A stretch of 64,000 nucleotides of DNA from Petrolisthes cinctipes (taxonomy: Eukaryota > Arthropoda > Malacostraca > Decapoda > Porcellanidae). The translations under genes were made by a program, and so were the position numbers. The notes under the pieces are model-generated. The model saw nothing but the letters and a program-made list of their open reading frames with translations, did no database searches and was not told the origin of the DNA. The stretch covers positions 2,208,501-2,272,500 of the forward strand of contig JAWQEG010000412.1 in NCBI GenBank assembly GCA_033782935.1, given 5' to 3'. Below are positions 31,539 to 43,288 of the stretch, one piece after another (within the stretch, counting starts at the first letter, position 1; every line of letters begins with the position of its first letter).

Positions 31539-33341
31539 TTTGGAGGGAAGAGATAAATTTTATTCCATCTGTTCCAGCTTGGGCCAGCGCGTTCGAGGCA
31601 AGAGCCTTTGGGTCTGGATGAGGGGAGAAGTACAGAGGTAGCTTCTTGTTTTTGCTTGTTGCCATTAGATCTACTTCTAATGGGCCTCTCCATGTTAGAA
31701 TCACTTTGACGATTTGCTTTGGAAGTGACCACTCGGTTGAGGTGGTTAAAAGTCTGCTCAGGTTGTCCGCCCTTGAATTTAGGAGGGAAGAAATCATGAA
31801 TGCACCTATGAGAATTCTGCAAGAACTGAGAAGGCTGTTGAGAATTGAGATTTCATGTAACAGAGAGGTTGATTTGGATCTTAGCTTGTTTATTGCACAT
31901 TGCGCTGCTTGATTGTCTATAAATAGGTGAAGTTGGCAATTTGAAAGGTTGAGTGACCGAATGGAGAGAAGGACTGCTCGAACTTCTAGACAGTTTATGT
32001 TCAAGGTTGACTCATTCGTGTCCCAAGTGCCTGAGTGTGACCTCCCCAACCTGAAAGGGAAGCATCGGTCCAAAGGTGGATCGTGTTTCCTGAGTGGTGG
32101 AAATGGGGGGAAATTGACAACGTTTTGGGACGTAGCCACGGTAGCAGGTGTTTGGCTAAGCTTGGAGGCAGTGGCTTCAGAGCGTCTCGGTTTAAGTGGT
32201 TTGAAAGAATTTGGGGGTGCAAGAGTGGTTGTGGTAGGGGTTGGTTGTGGCATAGTATTTGGGTGGCAAAGTTGAGTTTGTCGATAATATGTTCTCATTG
32301 CCGGCGTGAGACTTGTTTTAATGATAGAACATGCCTGATGGATGACAGGATGGACATTTGTTTGTCCTCCGGTAGCAGCCAGCGTCCTAATATGGGGAAC
32401 CAGCAAATCCCTAGCCATACCACGTCTGTTGAAGGGGGAGGTGGGACTTTGGGACGTTGATTAGGAAGCCTAGGTTGCTCAGAAGGCTGGTCGCTGTGTT
32501 GACACCCTTTGCTGTCAATTCGTGAGACGTGTCCCAGATGACCCAGTCGTCTAAATAAGCGATGACATGATTCCCTGCAGGTGTAGGAGGTAAAGAGCCA
32601 TCTTAGAATGCAGGTGAAGATGTGGGGTGCCACATTCAGACCGAACGGTAGGGCTCGGAAAAAATAGAGTTTTGATCCGAAAGAGAAAGCAAGATACTTG
32701 TGCAAACATTGTCGGATGGGAACATGTAGGTAAGTATCCTGCAAGTCTATGGTTGACATCCAGGCAGGTGGATGAAGGGAATCTGCCAGACTTCTGTGGT
32801 TGTGCATGTGGAAGTATGGGGTGAGTATGTGGTTGTTGAGAGAGCTGAGATCTATGATGAGATGATTGCCTCCCTTTGATTTTGGGACCAGGAAGATCCT
32901 AGAGACGAGGCAAGGCTGGTAAGGGACCTCGTAAATGGCACCTTTTAATAAGAGAAGCTGAATTTCGAGATCTAGGTCCAGCTGGGGTTGGACATTTTTT
33001 AATTTTGGAAAGAGAAGAGGAGGTGGTTCTTTGGGCCATTTCCAATGGAAGCCTCGTCGTAGCATTTTGAGAGTGGCACAAGGTGCCTTGCTCCAGCGGT
33101 GGGAGAACTGCTGGAGAAGCGTTCCCGGGTAGTCAGAAGGAGGAAGAACCCTTTCTGAAGTTACTGTTTTTTTTGGGGGGCTGAGTTCTGATGTGACAAG
33201 TGGGGTCGCTAGCACCTTGTTGCTGGTTTCGAGTTGCCTTTCCACCATACAAACCTTTACCCCTGTAGTAGGGGTGTGAAGGTCTGGAGGACGAGGTGGA
33301 GGCATGCGAGCTACCCCTGAAATTGTACTGAGAGGGTTCAT
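31343..33341 (-). pseudogene. DIRS-B reverse transcriptase / RNase H, frameshifted
   Basis: RT region from 33341: SRIFLVPKSKGGNHLIIDLS, STIDLQDTYLHVPI (motif A), FRALPFGLNVAPHIFT, then a frameshift near 32580. The catalytic VIAYLDDWVIWDT follows in another frame (about 32575-32535), with a TAG at about 32420. RNase H region (32418-31516): CFPFRLGRSHSGTWDTNEST, NINCLEVRAVLLS, FIDNQAAQCAINKL, SRADNLSRLL. The C-terminal DIRS block PLEVDLMATSKNKKLPLYFS, then in a further frame IYLFPPKWLLPLV and LPWYPTEPWFSSIL to 31343. At least three lesions; inactive. The order matches family A, but the proteins have diverged strongly. Confidence 0.85.
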
Positions 33342-35349
33342 AGCCCTGTCTTCATGACAGGGGCTGAGAACGAAAGGGCTCTTGGTGAGATCGAGCTGCC
33401 TTCTGTTTGAACTTTGACAGTTTTTTTTAACGTTCCGGAGGTGGAAGGTATTGCAGCTGGTTGTGGCTGCTGAAATTTGTCAGCATAGACTAGTTGAGTC
33501 CAGGGTAGTGATTCCACCATGGCCGCAGCTTCAGAGTGTAAGAGGTGTTTCGCAGATAGAGGTTCTTTATATAATAAATATCGTTTGAATGAAGTGTTAA
33601 ATTGATGACTTATCGCCTCATTCTTTAGGTGGAGTTGCCAGAAAGATAGTTCCTTGGGATTTGCATGTACTTCTCTAGCAAACCCCTGTTGTGTGTGGAG
33701 GAGCCAATTAGCAAGAGCGGTGAGTTACTCACGTGCATCTTTAGTCAGCAGATCAGCGTTCTTTTCTAAGAAGAATTCAGCCGACTGATAGGCAACGTGG
33801 AGGCATGTATGATTGCCGAGATGTTTCAGTGTATTTTTCTTTAGGAGGTGGTGAGGAGCCAAAGATTCAACCGACGGGGTTTTATAGTAAGTTGAGCTGA
33901 GGGGCAAGTCACAGACCGATTCGTGAGTGACTGCAGGTGGTGCAGTGAGCAGCTGAAAGAGAGGGTCGTTTGGGAACGACAGCTCAGTGAAAGAGCTCAG
34001 CTTGGGGAGACCCTTGAGTGAGTCTGATTTAAGAGTCTTTTATGTACATTTGAGTGTGGAGGACTCTGTTTCCTTTGTGAAAACTTCTGGAGAAACTTTA
34101 TCAAGCCTCGCTTTTTCGAAGGATAGCTGAAAATCTTCAGGGTAGAAAGCCGTCTGAAGAAAGCTGAGGGCGTTTTTTTTTTAGCGCTCATATTCACTTT
34201 CCGCTTGAATTCTTGTGAGAATAAGGGTAATGACCACTTGTAATAATCATAAGCCTGTTTTTGGTCGATTGCCGCTTGAGGAGATGTGGAACACAGATCC
34301 AGGAAGGTGGCAAATATTTCTAGTTGTCTTGGGAAGGCTAATTTGAACGCTCATTGGTTGTAGTCCACACACACGAACTTTCAGTAGCCAGCTCTTGCCC
34401 AAAATATTAGGATTTCAGATTCATTTTGAAAGATGAAACAAGCTCCTGGAGGTGCATAATAGGTAATTGCAGCTGGATCAGGAGGGGAGTCTGGCTCTGC
34501 AGGGATGACAGCGGGAGCAGCTGTAGAAGCTGTCTGAGGCTGAGGTTGTGGTGGCATGGGTGAGCCCGGAGCTGGATGTTGTATAGCTGAGGGAGAAGCT
34601 GCTAAGCATCGCTCCTCGCTAGTTCGCTGTGAAGGATTAAGTATGGGCGTTGGCGAGTAAATTGGTGAAGGTGACAAAGAGCGAGCTACCGAGTAGGTAG
34701 CTGGCGAATAGGGTGGTGGGCTAGGTGACAGTTGGGAAGAAGGCATTGAACTGGCAGAGTGAGCCGCTGGGGGAAGGTCGTCATCTTCATCTTCCGAAGA
34801 GGAAAAAGGGAGGTTACTTTTCCCCTTCTCGTGGTCTTGCTGAAGCTGCGAGTTGCTGCCCTTCACAATTGATATGCCACTTTCTAGTTTGTCAAAACGT
34901 TGGGCGAATTGTAGGAGTAGAGAGGAAATATCGTTCAGTGTGGCGTCCTGGTGTTGTTTCTTAACGGGAGCCAGAGTTGCTGAATCTTACTCGGTGGTTG
35001 TGATGTGGGAGCGAGGCCTCTTACGTGGGGAGTTTCCATCTGGAATAGAGGAAAGGGCGAATGAGGAAGTGTGTCAAATCGCCCGGTCCTCGAGTGACAA
35101 GTTGAGATGCTGCTGAAAGGTTAGTGCCAGCATAGAGGTTTTGACATAGTAATATTACATATGTAGGTTGGGTGTAAGATAAGTGAAGGAAACAATCCTA
35201 AAATAACTAACCTCCTTTGTTAGTAGAGCTCTGCTCCTCTGCAAGAGGTTTTGGTGAAGGATGGGTTAGAATAGAAGCTACCGCTTGGCGGAGGGTATCT
35301 GCCTGGGTAGCTGATTCAGAGACCTTCATTGTTATGGTGTTAGCCCCAC
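33338..35349 (-). pseudogene. DIRS-B Gag-like protein, main part
   Basis: A first exon of this part appears to start at 35349 after acceptor TTTTCCACAG (KVSESATQADTLRQAVASIL) and to end near a GTTAGT donor at about 35210. Then, from about 35115 after CTTTCAG: NLSLEDRAI, PRKRPRSHITTTE, a helical segment ISSLLLQFAQRFDKLESGIS, an acidic run SSSEDEDDDLPP, and a Pro/Ser-rich region (34700-34560) like that of family A. Further down, KELSFWQLHLKNEAISHQFN and AAAMVESLPWTQLVYADK (33650-33480) look like the conserved Gag core. In-frame TGA and TAA near 35070 and 34990 and frameshifts near 34380 and 33720 break it. Function inferred from position. Confidence 0.6.
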
Positions 35350-35432
35350 CTGTGGAAAATGGAGAGCAATATATAGAGAATGATTCGCTGGATCACAAGA
35401 GTAATAAGAGATAGTAGGGGATGAGGCCATAT

Positions 35433-35700
35433 TAGTGCATTTGTCGCGGCTTCTAGCCGCTTAAATTGTATTTATTGGTTGTGAAACCAGAATAGCTGGA
35501 TTGCTATAGAATACGCCCCTTCTCAAGCCCAGGCCCCGTATAGGCATAATCTGGGTTGGAAGGGTCTATTCCGTGACGATCATCAGAAGTAAATAAAAAT
35601 TCAAATCTGGCGCTGTACTGATAGTGGAGCCACCTGGTGGTGGCGTGGTGAGGTATTAAGCCCCTCCTCCTCCGCTGAATACCACTCGGTCACTCCAATG
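35433..35700 (-). repeat. DIRS-A copy 2 3' terminal repeat
   Basis: Begins TAGTGCATTTGTCGCGGC and includes TACGCCCCTTCTCAAGCCCA and TCCGCTGAATACCACTCGGT, mirrored at 42684-42874. Confidence 0.85.
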
Positions 35701-35744
35701 AGAAAGAAAGTGAATGCCTGCCGCATCGGGAGGTGGGTGGGACA

Positions 35745-35860
35745 GTCAAAGCTGTGCTGGTTTCACAACCAATAAATACAATTTAAGCGGCTAGAAGCCG
35801 CGACAAATGCACTATTATTGGTATAGTGAAACCAGCACAGCTGGATTGCTATGCATGCGA
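35745..35860 (-). repeat. DIRS-A copy 2 internal complementary region
   Basis: ACAAATGCACTA followed by TTATTGGTATAGTGAAACC (about 35805-35835) is the 3' end joined to the 5' end, identical in layout to 5650-5775 of copy 1. Confidence 0.85.
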
Positions 35861-36423
35861 TGCGGTAGGTGGGAGGTGAGGTGGAGGCAATCACGTGCTA
35901 GTTAAGAGTGGTTGAGAGCGGAGAGCAGGAAAGGTAACCGAGCCCGGTGAGGCAGAAGCTAAAGCACCTCCCAACACTGGCTAGGTGAGTAGCCGTGGTG
36001 GGGGTGTAGTAGCTTATCCCATATACCCGTAGACCATTCTGTTATAGACCAGAATTGTTATACATAAAGTCTTTATAGGCAGACTCGAGGGTTCGGGTCT
36101 AGGAGAGGAGGGGGGAGGTGACCAAGGCAACCCCCCCCCCTTCCCCCCCCCCCTTATTCAAGTCCTCTGAGCTAGGGCTATGGCCCTCGCTCAGGTAATG
36201 TGATCCCGAGGGGATGAAGGAGGACACTAGGATGCAGACATCCTGTGTAATAACATATCCTGTCACTCATCATAGTAAGGTAATTGTTTGGAAAATGAAT
36301 ACACAAGAATTCCGTAACAATGTAATTTATTTTTCCCGCACCATATGTACACGTATGATAGAATGGGGATGAGCATGAAGCTGTACAAGATGTGGATGAG
36401 GTATGGGATGATAGTGACGGGAC

Positions 36424-37521
36424 TTAAGTCGCCCGACCTTTTCTCTTTGGGCGGCCCCTCCCCCCCATGTGTCTCCCACGGGGACCCTGGGGAATGGAGG
36501 GTGGAGTACCCATAGCCACACAGGGGGTAGGGGAGAGCGAGTGGAACAGGTACCTCGTCCTGAAGGAGGAAGTGGAAGTCCAACCCCCCAAATCCCTGAC
36601 CCTCTCCACCGAGTGAGTCCTGAGGAAGGCGAGGGAGGCGGCCACGCTCCTAACGCTGTGAGCCCTGGGGGCGTGTCCGGGATCCCCGTTCTCTATCACT
36701 CGGCAGAGAAGGCGAGCGATTGACCTAGGGAAGAGAGGGTTACCGGACCTAGAGTTGTAGAAGAGGTGGTCCGGAGAAGCCCCTCTCGTCGCCTCCACGT
36801 AAGCTGAAAACGCGTGGACTGGGCAGAGGGGGTGGAAACTTCAATCCCTCAGGAACGAGGGTACTGCGAGAGGGCCAATTCTGTCGTCAGCCTGCTCGTT
36901 CTTAGCAAGAAAAGCAGGAGAGGGGGAGATAGTTAAGGAAGTAAGGTTAGGGCTTACGGAAGAAAAAGCTGTGTGACGGGTCAGGGCTGCTAACTGAGAT
37001 GCCCTGTACCCTGTAGCTAAGGCGAGCAGGAAGAGAGCTTTCTGGAGGAGGTGACAAACCTCCAGAGGGACCCCCTCGAAGGTCAGGTAGGAAAGGACGC
37101 GGTGAAGGGACCAGGAGGGCGTCTGGGCCCGGTGAGGTGCGATCCCCGCCCAAATTCCCATCCTCAGGAGAGAGAGAGGCCTCTCCGAAACTTTAATGTT
37201 AAAACCCAGGAGGAGGGGATCAGACAGGGCTGCGTGATGCGCAAGCACCGTCGCCGGGGCCCTGTTGGTGGAATCGGCGAGCCACGTGAGGATTTCCAGG
37301 ACTGTGTCCTCCGAGATGACCATGGAGGGGTGTCTTCGCAAGAAGTCCTGGAATCTTTTCCAGCACGATTCGTACTGTCGCACCGACGACTGACGATGAG
37401 CCCTCAACATCTTGTCCACTGTCTCCTTAGTGAACCTTTTGCTGAGGACTCCCCGTAGAAACTCCAAGCGTGTAGTTTCAGTGACGCTTGGAGTGGTGCA
37501 GACAGGGTGCTGGAGAGGCAC
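36424..37521 (-). pseudogene. DIRS-A copy 2 tyrosine recombinase with nonsense codon
   Basis: Two open blocks in one gene: 37521-36841 and 36798-36424. They contain KMLRAHRQSSVRQYESCWKR (core-binding), ATGYRASQLAALTRH (first Arg), then RVIENGDPGHAPRAHSVRSV with the H-x-x-R box intact, and FRTRYLFHS (Tyr nucleophile). The break is a TGA at about 36841, where copy 1 has GGA. The start lies within the overlapping end of pol. The stretch between the first Arg and the H-x-x-R box is in the original frame here, unlike copy 1. Confidence 0.85.
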
Positions 37522-39712
37522 GCCGATCCCAACTTAAGGGGATGAGGGCACCACCGGGACAACTCTCCGAACCACGGCTGTGCTGGCCAGAGGGGGGCTA
37601 TGAGGAGAACCCTCCCCCTGAACGTGCGCAGCTTGAGGATCGCCTTCAGGAGGACTGACGTAGCTGGGGGTGGGAAGAGGTAGAGATGCCCCCACCTGTT
37701 CCAGTCCTCTGTGAAGGCGTCCGGGCCTCCCGCCTCTGTTCTGGATGAGAATGTCAGGAACAGAGGAAGTAGGGCCGTGGATGGGGAGGCGAATAGGTCC
37801 ACCTCCGGTGTCCCGTAGCGAAGGCAAAGAGACTCGAACACAAGGGGACGCAGTTGCCACTTGACTGACGTTCCCCTGAACCTGGATAGGGCGTCCGCCC
37901 AATCGTTCTCCCGCCCTGGCATGTAGCGGGCCGAGAGGTGAATGTCCCTCTTGGCCGCTATTGCAAAAATCTGTTCTGACAGGGACAGGAGAATTTCCGA
38001 CCGTGCGGTGCCCTGTTTCTGTAGGCACTGCACGGCCGCAACGTTGTCCATATCGAAGCGGACGCCTATCCTGGCAAACTGAGGGTGCCTGTTGAGCCAT
38101 TCCTTCGCTACCATCAACTCCCGGGCGTTGATGTGCAGTAGCCTTTCCCCTTCCTTCCATCCCCCGCAACGTTGATGTCCCAGGCAAGACTGGTATCCCC
38201 AGCCTACGTCCGATGCGTCTGTCGCCACCGTGATCCCCGGGGGAGGAAACACCCAGGGGACCCGCTGACGCAGGGCACCGGGACGTAGCCAGGGGCGAAG
38301 GAGGCGGTGGAGAGAGGGGGACACTTGCCTGGGAAGGTCCCTGTGTGCGGGGGACAGGTGGAGGTTTACCTCCCGCGTCAGCCTCCTGTGTTTCAATCGT
38401 CCCAGGGGCATTGCAGGGGCCGCGAAATTTAGGGACCCGAGCAATGATTCCCACTGGCGGCGAGAGAAAGTACGGGAAAAATGCGCCTGGCGGACGTGGC
38501 GGAGGGTCCGGCGGGCGTTGTCTGGAGCGAGAGAGAGGGTGGCAGAAAGAGAGTCCCACTCTATTCCTAGCCAACACAATTTGCGAGTGGGAGTGAGAGA
38601 GGACTTGGGGATGTTCAAAAGGAACCCCATTTCCTCTAGCACTCTCCTCGCTACCCGGACGTTGTTTGCTACCTGCTCCTTGGAAGGGGCGTGAAGCAAC
38701 CAATCGTCCAGGTACATGAGGGTGGGGACACTCGCCTCTGCCAGACGGGATGCCACCACCCTCACGAGCTTTGTGAAGACTCGCGGAGCTAGAGAAAGAC
38801 CGAAAGGGAGCCTGGTAAACTGGAACGTCTCGGTCCCCACCTGGAAGGCCAGAAAACGGCGAAACCTGGGGTGGATCGGGACGTGCCAGTACGCATCCTT
38901 GAGATCCAGGGATGCTAACCAGTCTCCCTTCCTCAGAACTGTGCGGACCTGAGCAACCGAAACCATCCTGAAACGTAATGTTTTCACAAATTTGTTTAGC
39001 TTGCTCAGGTCCATCACCAATCTCGTTTTTCCCTGGTCCTTTTTGGGGACCGTGAATAAACGAGAAAGAAAGACCCTTCCCGTCGCCCGCTCCACTACCC
39101 CTTTTTCCCGCATTTCTAACACATGCGGGACGACCGAAAGTGACACTTTGGTTGAGGCAGGAGGTAGACGTAGTGGCTGTAACGGGAAGAGACAGGTGTC
39201 AGTGAGAGTACAGTTAATCCTAATCCCCCGGGGCCCGAGGGACCCGGGGTGGTTGGAGGGTGAATGACGGGAGAGGCAGAGATTTTGACCGCAAGGGAAA
39301 CTCTGATTTTGACCTAACGGTAACCCAAGGACGGGATTAGGCATAAGTCATATGTCAGAACAGGAGAGATAACAGTTACTCACCGGAACAGTAATCCAGG
39401 GCCATGACAGGCCCTGGCGAATTATCCTTGCTGCCCAGCCGTGGGCGGGCCAGGCTGCTGACCACCCTGTGAGGCAGCCCAGAGTGGGACCCTCAAGTGG
39501 AGCGGTCCTTCTGGGAGGGGTGGTTGAAGGAGGACTTGGGTTTGGAGTAGGGCTTGGAGCCCTGTCCCCTTCCTCGAAAAGGCTGCTGGCCCCTCTGGGA
39601 GGGCCTGTTGTGTGCCTTCGGGGGAGTGGGATAGGAGGGCCTCGGTAGCCTGGAGGGCTGGGAGGGCCTTCGGGGCTGGTAGGCTGGTCTGGATGGCTGT
39701 GGGGCACGTGGC
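37404..39712 (-). CDS. DIRS-A copy 2 Pol: RT / RNase H / C-terminal block, intact
   Basis: Open over the whole RT exon (39176-37404, 590 codons), preceded by a 207-bp predicted intron (39383-39177) and by an open stretch overlapping gag exon 3 in another frame (39712-39384). Domains: VVPHVLEMREKGVVERATGR; RT with LVMDLSKLN, SLDLKDAYWHVPI, FTRLPFGLSLAPRVF and catalytic YLDDWLLHAPS; a thumb-like region TRKLCWLGIEWDSLSATLSL; RNase H with VATDASDVGWGYQSCLG, LHINARELMVAKEWL, DMDNVAAVQCLQKQ and GRENDWADALSR; then VDLFASPSTALLP, WGHLYLFPPP and LIAPLWPAQPWFGEL. The last block corresponds in position to the methyltransferase-like region described for DIRS elements; I see no DPPY-type motif. How translation enters this frame is unclear. 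Confidence 0.85.
39177..39383 (-). other. Predicted intron 3 of DIRS-A copy 2
   Basis: Donor GTTCCG/GTGAGT, acceptor CCCGTTACAG/CCACTACG, as in copy 1 (2103-2328). Introns 1 and 2 of this copy are 40193-40077 and 39815-39713. Confidence 0.65.
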
Positions 39713-41869
39713 CTACGGACAAACAGAACGATTAGGAACCAAAGTAGACCCGAAAAATCCTTCCATTTCACCTCCCGTGAAAACTCAGGTAAGAAGAACA
39801 ACGAGAGGTACTTACTTGGAGGTAGAGGGTTTTGGTAAATTGATTACCGCTGGGAGGGAGGTGAAGATTGTATCTGTTGCCGGTTGATCGAAGAGGGCAG
39901 GGGACAGGGGGGCAGCTCGCACCACTCCCCTCTGTGCCATCTCCGGCGCAGATTTAGCCACCGCCTGGAGGGCTGCCAGTCTCGCCTCGGCGAAAGCCTT
40001 CGCCTCCTCCCGCATATTGTGGGTCGCCATCGCCGCCACGCCCTCCATCACGGTGGCCATGGAAGAGAGGGTGTCACTGTAAGGGGTAAACAAGGAAAAA
40101 CCGAGCGAACCCGGGGATAAGTACCCGGGAGTAACAGAGAGACCCTCTACCCCGTATCCTTTAAGTAACATGACACACGAGTAAGGTACTCACGCTAGTT
40201 GTATACCCGACATCTCGTGGTAGGTGTTGGTAAGGGCGTTGAGGCAGTCCCTGATAAGTGAGGCAGCTGCCCCCGTGGAGATGGTGTGGGCCAACTCTAA
40301 GCGGATAGCAGACTCCGCCTGTCGCAACTTGCCATCGGGCTCCTTCAGCTGATAGGGGACCGGGGGCTCCTTCTCCGTCTTCCACAGGCATTCCCTCAAG
40401 CCCGGGGGGGCACGGGAATGAGGGAGGATGACGGGGAAAGACGGAGGAGGGGGCTTCCTGGGCGTGCTGTGTCTCTGGTGGTCCAGGAACTTAAGGAGAA
40501 GGGCTGGGATGTCCAGGTCCCCTTCGCCCTTATCCCCTGGGAAGTACGCGTCCGGGGAAAGAAGGACCGCCGTGTTCCCGTGGGAGCGGTCAATCCTCCA
40601 AGCCTCGGACAAGTGCAACTGGCTGTACTCCACCAGAAAACCCATCGCGTCCAGGGTAGTCGCAGAGGACACCCTCGATGAAGTGGGTACGGGCGCTGAG
40701 ATAGGACGGACCTTGTAGAAGGGAATAGCGTCGCCCTTCTCATCCGCCCCCCACTTCACCAGGACGTCATCCCTCCGGGTCCACACGTCTGGTTGAGCCG
40801 TGTCCGGAGACCAAGCCACCAGTCTGCCCTCCTCCGAAGAGTGGGTCCAGGTAGGAGGGAGAAGAGCCCAAGAGTAGGGAAGGTATCCGTCGCCCGCAGG
40901 AGGGGGTGACGGGGAAGGAGGTGAGGAGGTAACCAACTCCTCAGCTACGTCGCCCGACGGAGACTCGAGTCCCGGGGAAACGGGAGGAACGATAATGACT
41001 CCCGCATCCCCAGGAGGACTCGCGCCCTCGATGGGAGCAGCAGCGGGAGGAGGGGGAAAAGGAGCGGGTTCCGGAGCGACAGCCGGAGGCTGCGCGGTGG
41101 AGAGCCCAGGAAAAGCGTGAGGAATAAGGGTGTGGAAGATCTTAACTATCTTCCTCGACGAGGGGCTGTCTCCCCCCCGCTTACCCTTGCGGGATTTGCA
41201 GGCGGGCGAAGGAGAGCTCCCCGACGATGAAGAAGAGGAAGAAGAAGACGACGAAGATGAGGAGGAAGGAGAACGGCGACGAGCACGGGACTTCCTGGAG
41301 TGGCGGGACCTTTTTGCTGAACGCTTGCGTCCCCTAGAGAGACCTGAGGAGCCAGCTCTAGCAGGAGGCGAAGCTGGGGGTTCCCTGCTGGGCCCTTGTA
41401 CCGGTGAGGTAGTCGGGGGAACCAGCGCGACAGACTCGCTCGTTTCCCGGGGGGTGAAGCCCCGAGAAGGAGTCGTAGTACCGTCTAGGGAAGGAGGCTC
41501 AATCTCTCGGGCCTCAGGAGGTTCTAGCCCCTGAGACTCCAAGAGACAGGAAGAAGGGTAACGGGTCCTGAACAAACCCAGGTCCGCTCTCAAAATCGGG
41601 TCCACCCACGCCAAAGAAGAACCGTCTCGTTTGTGGGCCATTCTCCTAGCCCTCGTCCATGCCATACAAAGAGAAGCAAGGGCGGGGAGCTTGGAGCGGG
41701 CAGAAGGGGAGGCAACCCGACACAACTCAGCCCAGGGGCGGCACACACCACATGCCAAAGGGTCGTAACCCAAGGGAGTGAAGCAGGGTGCGCGAGGCGA
41801 ACAGCGCAGGTGTCCGTCAGGAGAGACCCGCACGGTACACCCCGAAGCAGCACAAAGGGCACGAGTAGG
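39493..41869 (-). CDS. DIRS-A copy 2 Gag-like protein, three exons
   Basis: Exons 41869-40194, 40076-39816 and 39712-39493. Splice sites and phases match copy 1. The 5' exon follows a strong acceptor (TTTTCTCCCTCAG/CC), so the true start is likely in an upstream exon; an ATG just upstream (about 41897) would lie in the intron. The N-terminus is Cys-rich (RALCAASGC, then CFTPLGYDPLACGVCRPW), followed by a basic region, the serine tract, Pro-rich linker, the conserved block VLVKWGADEKGDAIPFYKV and the RG-rich tail. No stop interrupts the spliced frame. The Cys motif YDPLxCxxC also occurs in DIRS-B (43594-43289). Confidence 0.8.
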
Positions 41870-42683
41870 CTGAGGGAGAAAAGAATACACAAACATGGGT
41901 TAACACGTGCACACACTGGAACACAGAAGACACGGAAACCCCTCCCCCCCCCCCCGAAGGAGAAGTAGCGCGGGACACGCCCGCTGAACCCGGGGGCCAG
42001 GACACGACCCCCCAACTCGCGCACACTCGACCAGGGAAAAACCCCGTGAAACCAAAACAGCCCGCCACATGGAGCGGGTAAAAGAGACCCCCCGGACAGA
42101 AGGATCCAGAAGGAGGGGGAGGAGGGGACCCGGTAGCCTGAGAAGGAACACCCTAGGCTAAAATACTGGAAAAACACCAAAAATTACATAAAAAACCCCT
42201 GCCCAGGAGAGGAAGAGAGAACCAGGGCACAATTCTCACTCCCCCTTACCGGGAGGGGACACATAATAATCGGGGAAGGCAAGAGGAAGGGCTGCAAAGA
42301 CCCCACGCGCCCACCACGTGGGGAGGTGAGGGCCCCACGTGGCGTCGCTAACCTCGCTTAAAAACCCCAGAAACCCCGATAAAACGCACACGAAGAATGT
42401 ACTAGTGGCAGGAGGAAAGGTGAAAGGGGGGAATGAAGGAGAAAAACTCCGAAAAAAGAGGCCCAAGAGCCCCCTTCGCTAGGGAAAAGAGAACTCAGTC
42501 CTAAAGAAGAATAAACCCCCACAAACACACCTAAAACCTCCTAGAATACACACACACACCATACATCTGCAGAGCAGGCCAACCACTAGAACACAAAAGA
42601 AACAATAGCAGGAACACGAGACACAATACCATAGCGTAGCAGCGAGGAGCGAGGATGTTGACTGGGACGTGTTCCGCGACAGA
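41870..42683 (-). other. DIRS-A copy 2 5' leader
   Basis: Non-coding, C/T-rich on the minus strand. A donor CCTCCCG/GTAAGG near 42249 and the acceptor at 41870 would define a leader intron of about 380 bp. Transcription presumably starts near the 5' terminal repeat; no promoter motif is called. Confidence 0.5.
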
Positions 42684-42907
42684 GTGACCGAGCGGTATTC
42701 AGCGGAGGAGGAGGGGCTTAATACCTCACCACGCCACCACCAGGTGGCTCCACTATCAGTACAGCGCCAGATTTGAATTTTTATTTACTTCTGATGATCG
42801 TCACGGAATAGACCCTTCCAACCCAGATTATGCCTATACGGGGCCTGGGCTTGAGAAGGGGCGTATTCTATAGCAATCCAGCTGTGCTGGTTTCACTATA
42901 CCAATAA
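42684..42907 (-). repeat. DIRS-A copy 2 5' terminal repeat
   Basis: Mirror of 35511-35697. The outermost bases ACTATACCAATAA (42895-42907) are found joined to the 3' end in the internal complementary region. Confidence 0.85.
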
Positions 42908-42976
42908 TGTAATATTGTCTTATCCCTAAACATATCAAAATAAATGGGATAATTCGTGAAGAAGCCAGACACTTAC

Positions 42977-43102
42977 TGCTAGGCCCTTGAAGCGAAGTGC
43001 TAGGGAGAGCCACGAGCGAGGATCGTTGTTCGATACAATGAGGTTGCAGCGAAGACTCGTCATGAGAGGATGAGGCTAGCTGCGAGAGAGGGTCCGTACT
43101 GC
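42977..43102 (-). pseudogene. DIRS-B gag, small predicted exon
   Basis: Between acceptor TCCCTTCCTCAG (ending 43103) and donor CTAGCA/GTAAGT (intron from 42976). One frame is open throughout (STDPLSQLASSSHDESSLQ and on to TSLQGPS). The following intron holds DIRS-A copy 2. Confidence 0.5.
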
Positions 43103-43288
43103 CTGAGGAAGGGACAAAAAACGGGCCATTAGATATGTGAAGTTAGAGATCAGCTAAAGACTAATCGATAGCTTCACATTAGTATATGAGACAACATTGA
43201 GTATTAATATTGGGACATATATAACAGTAGCTCAGGTAAGTTACATCACACAGATGGGAAACTTACTGTGATGATGGTAAGTAATGAG

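Larger units (their letters stand above)
35433..42907 (-). mobile_element. DIRS-order retrotransposon, family A, copy 2 (full length)
   Basis: 7475 bp with both termini: 42684-42907 (5') mirrors 35511-35697 (3'). Order on the minus strand: 5' terminal repeat, leader exon with donor CCCG/GTAAGG near 42249, gag exons (41869-39493), pol (39176-37404) and YR (37521-36424), then the internal complementary region 35750-35850 and 3' terminus at 35433. No clear target duplication, as expected for YR integration. Pol is intact; YR carries one nonsense codon. Confidence 0.9.

Noticed and set aside
37534..38703. 389-codon minus-strand open frame overlapping DIRS-A pol
   Set aside because: Shadow frame of the intact RT/RNase H gene; Pro/Gly/Arg-rich with no motif. 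The equivalent frame in copy 1 is interrupted.
41895..41897. ATG as the start of DIRS-A Gag in copy 2
   Set aside because: It lies just upstream of a strong splice acceptor (TTTTCTCCCTCAG), so it is probably intronic.
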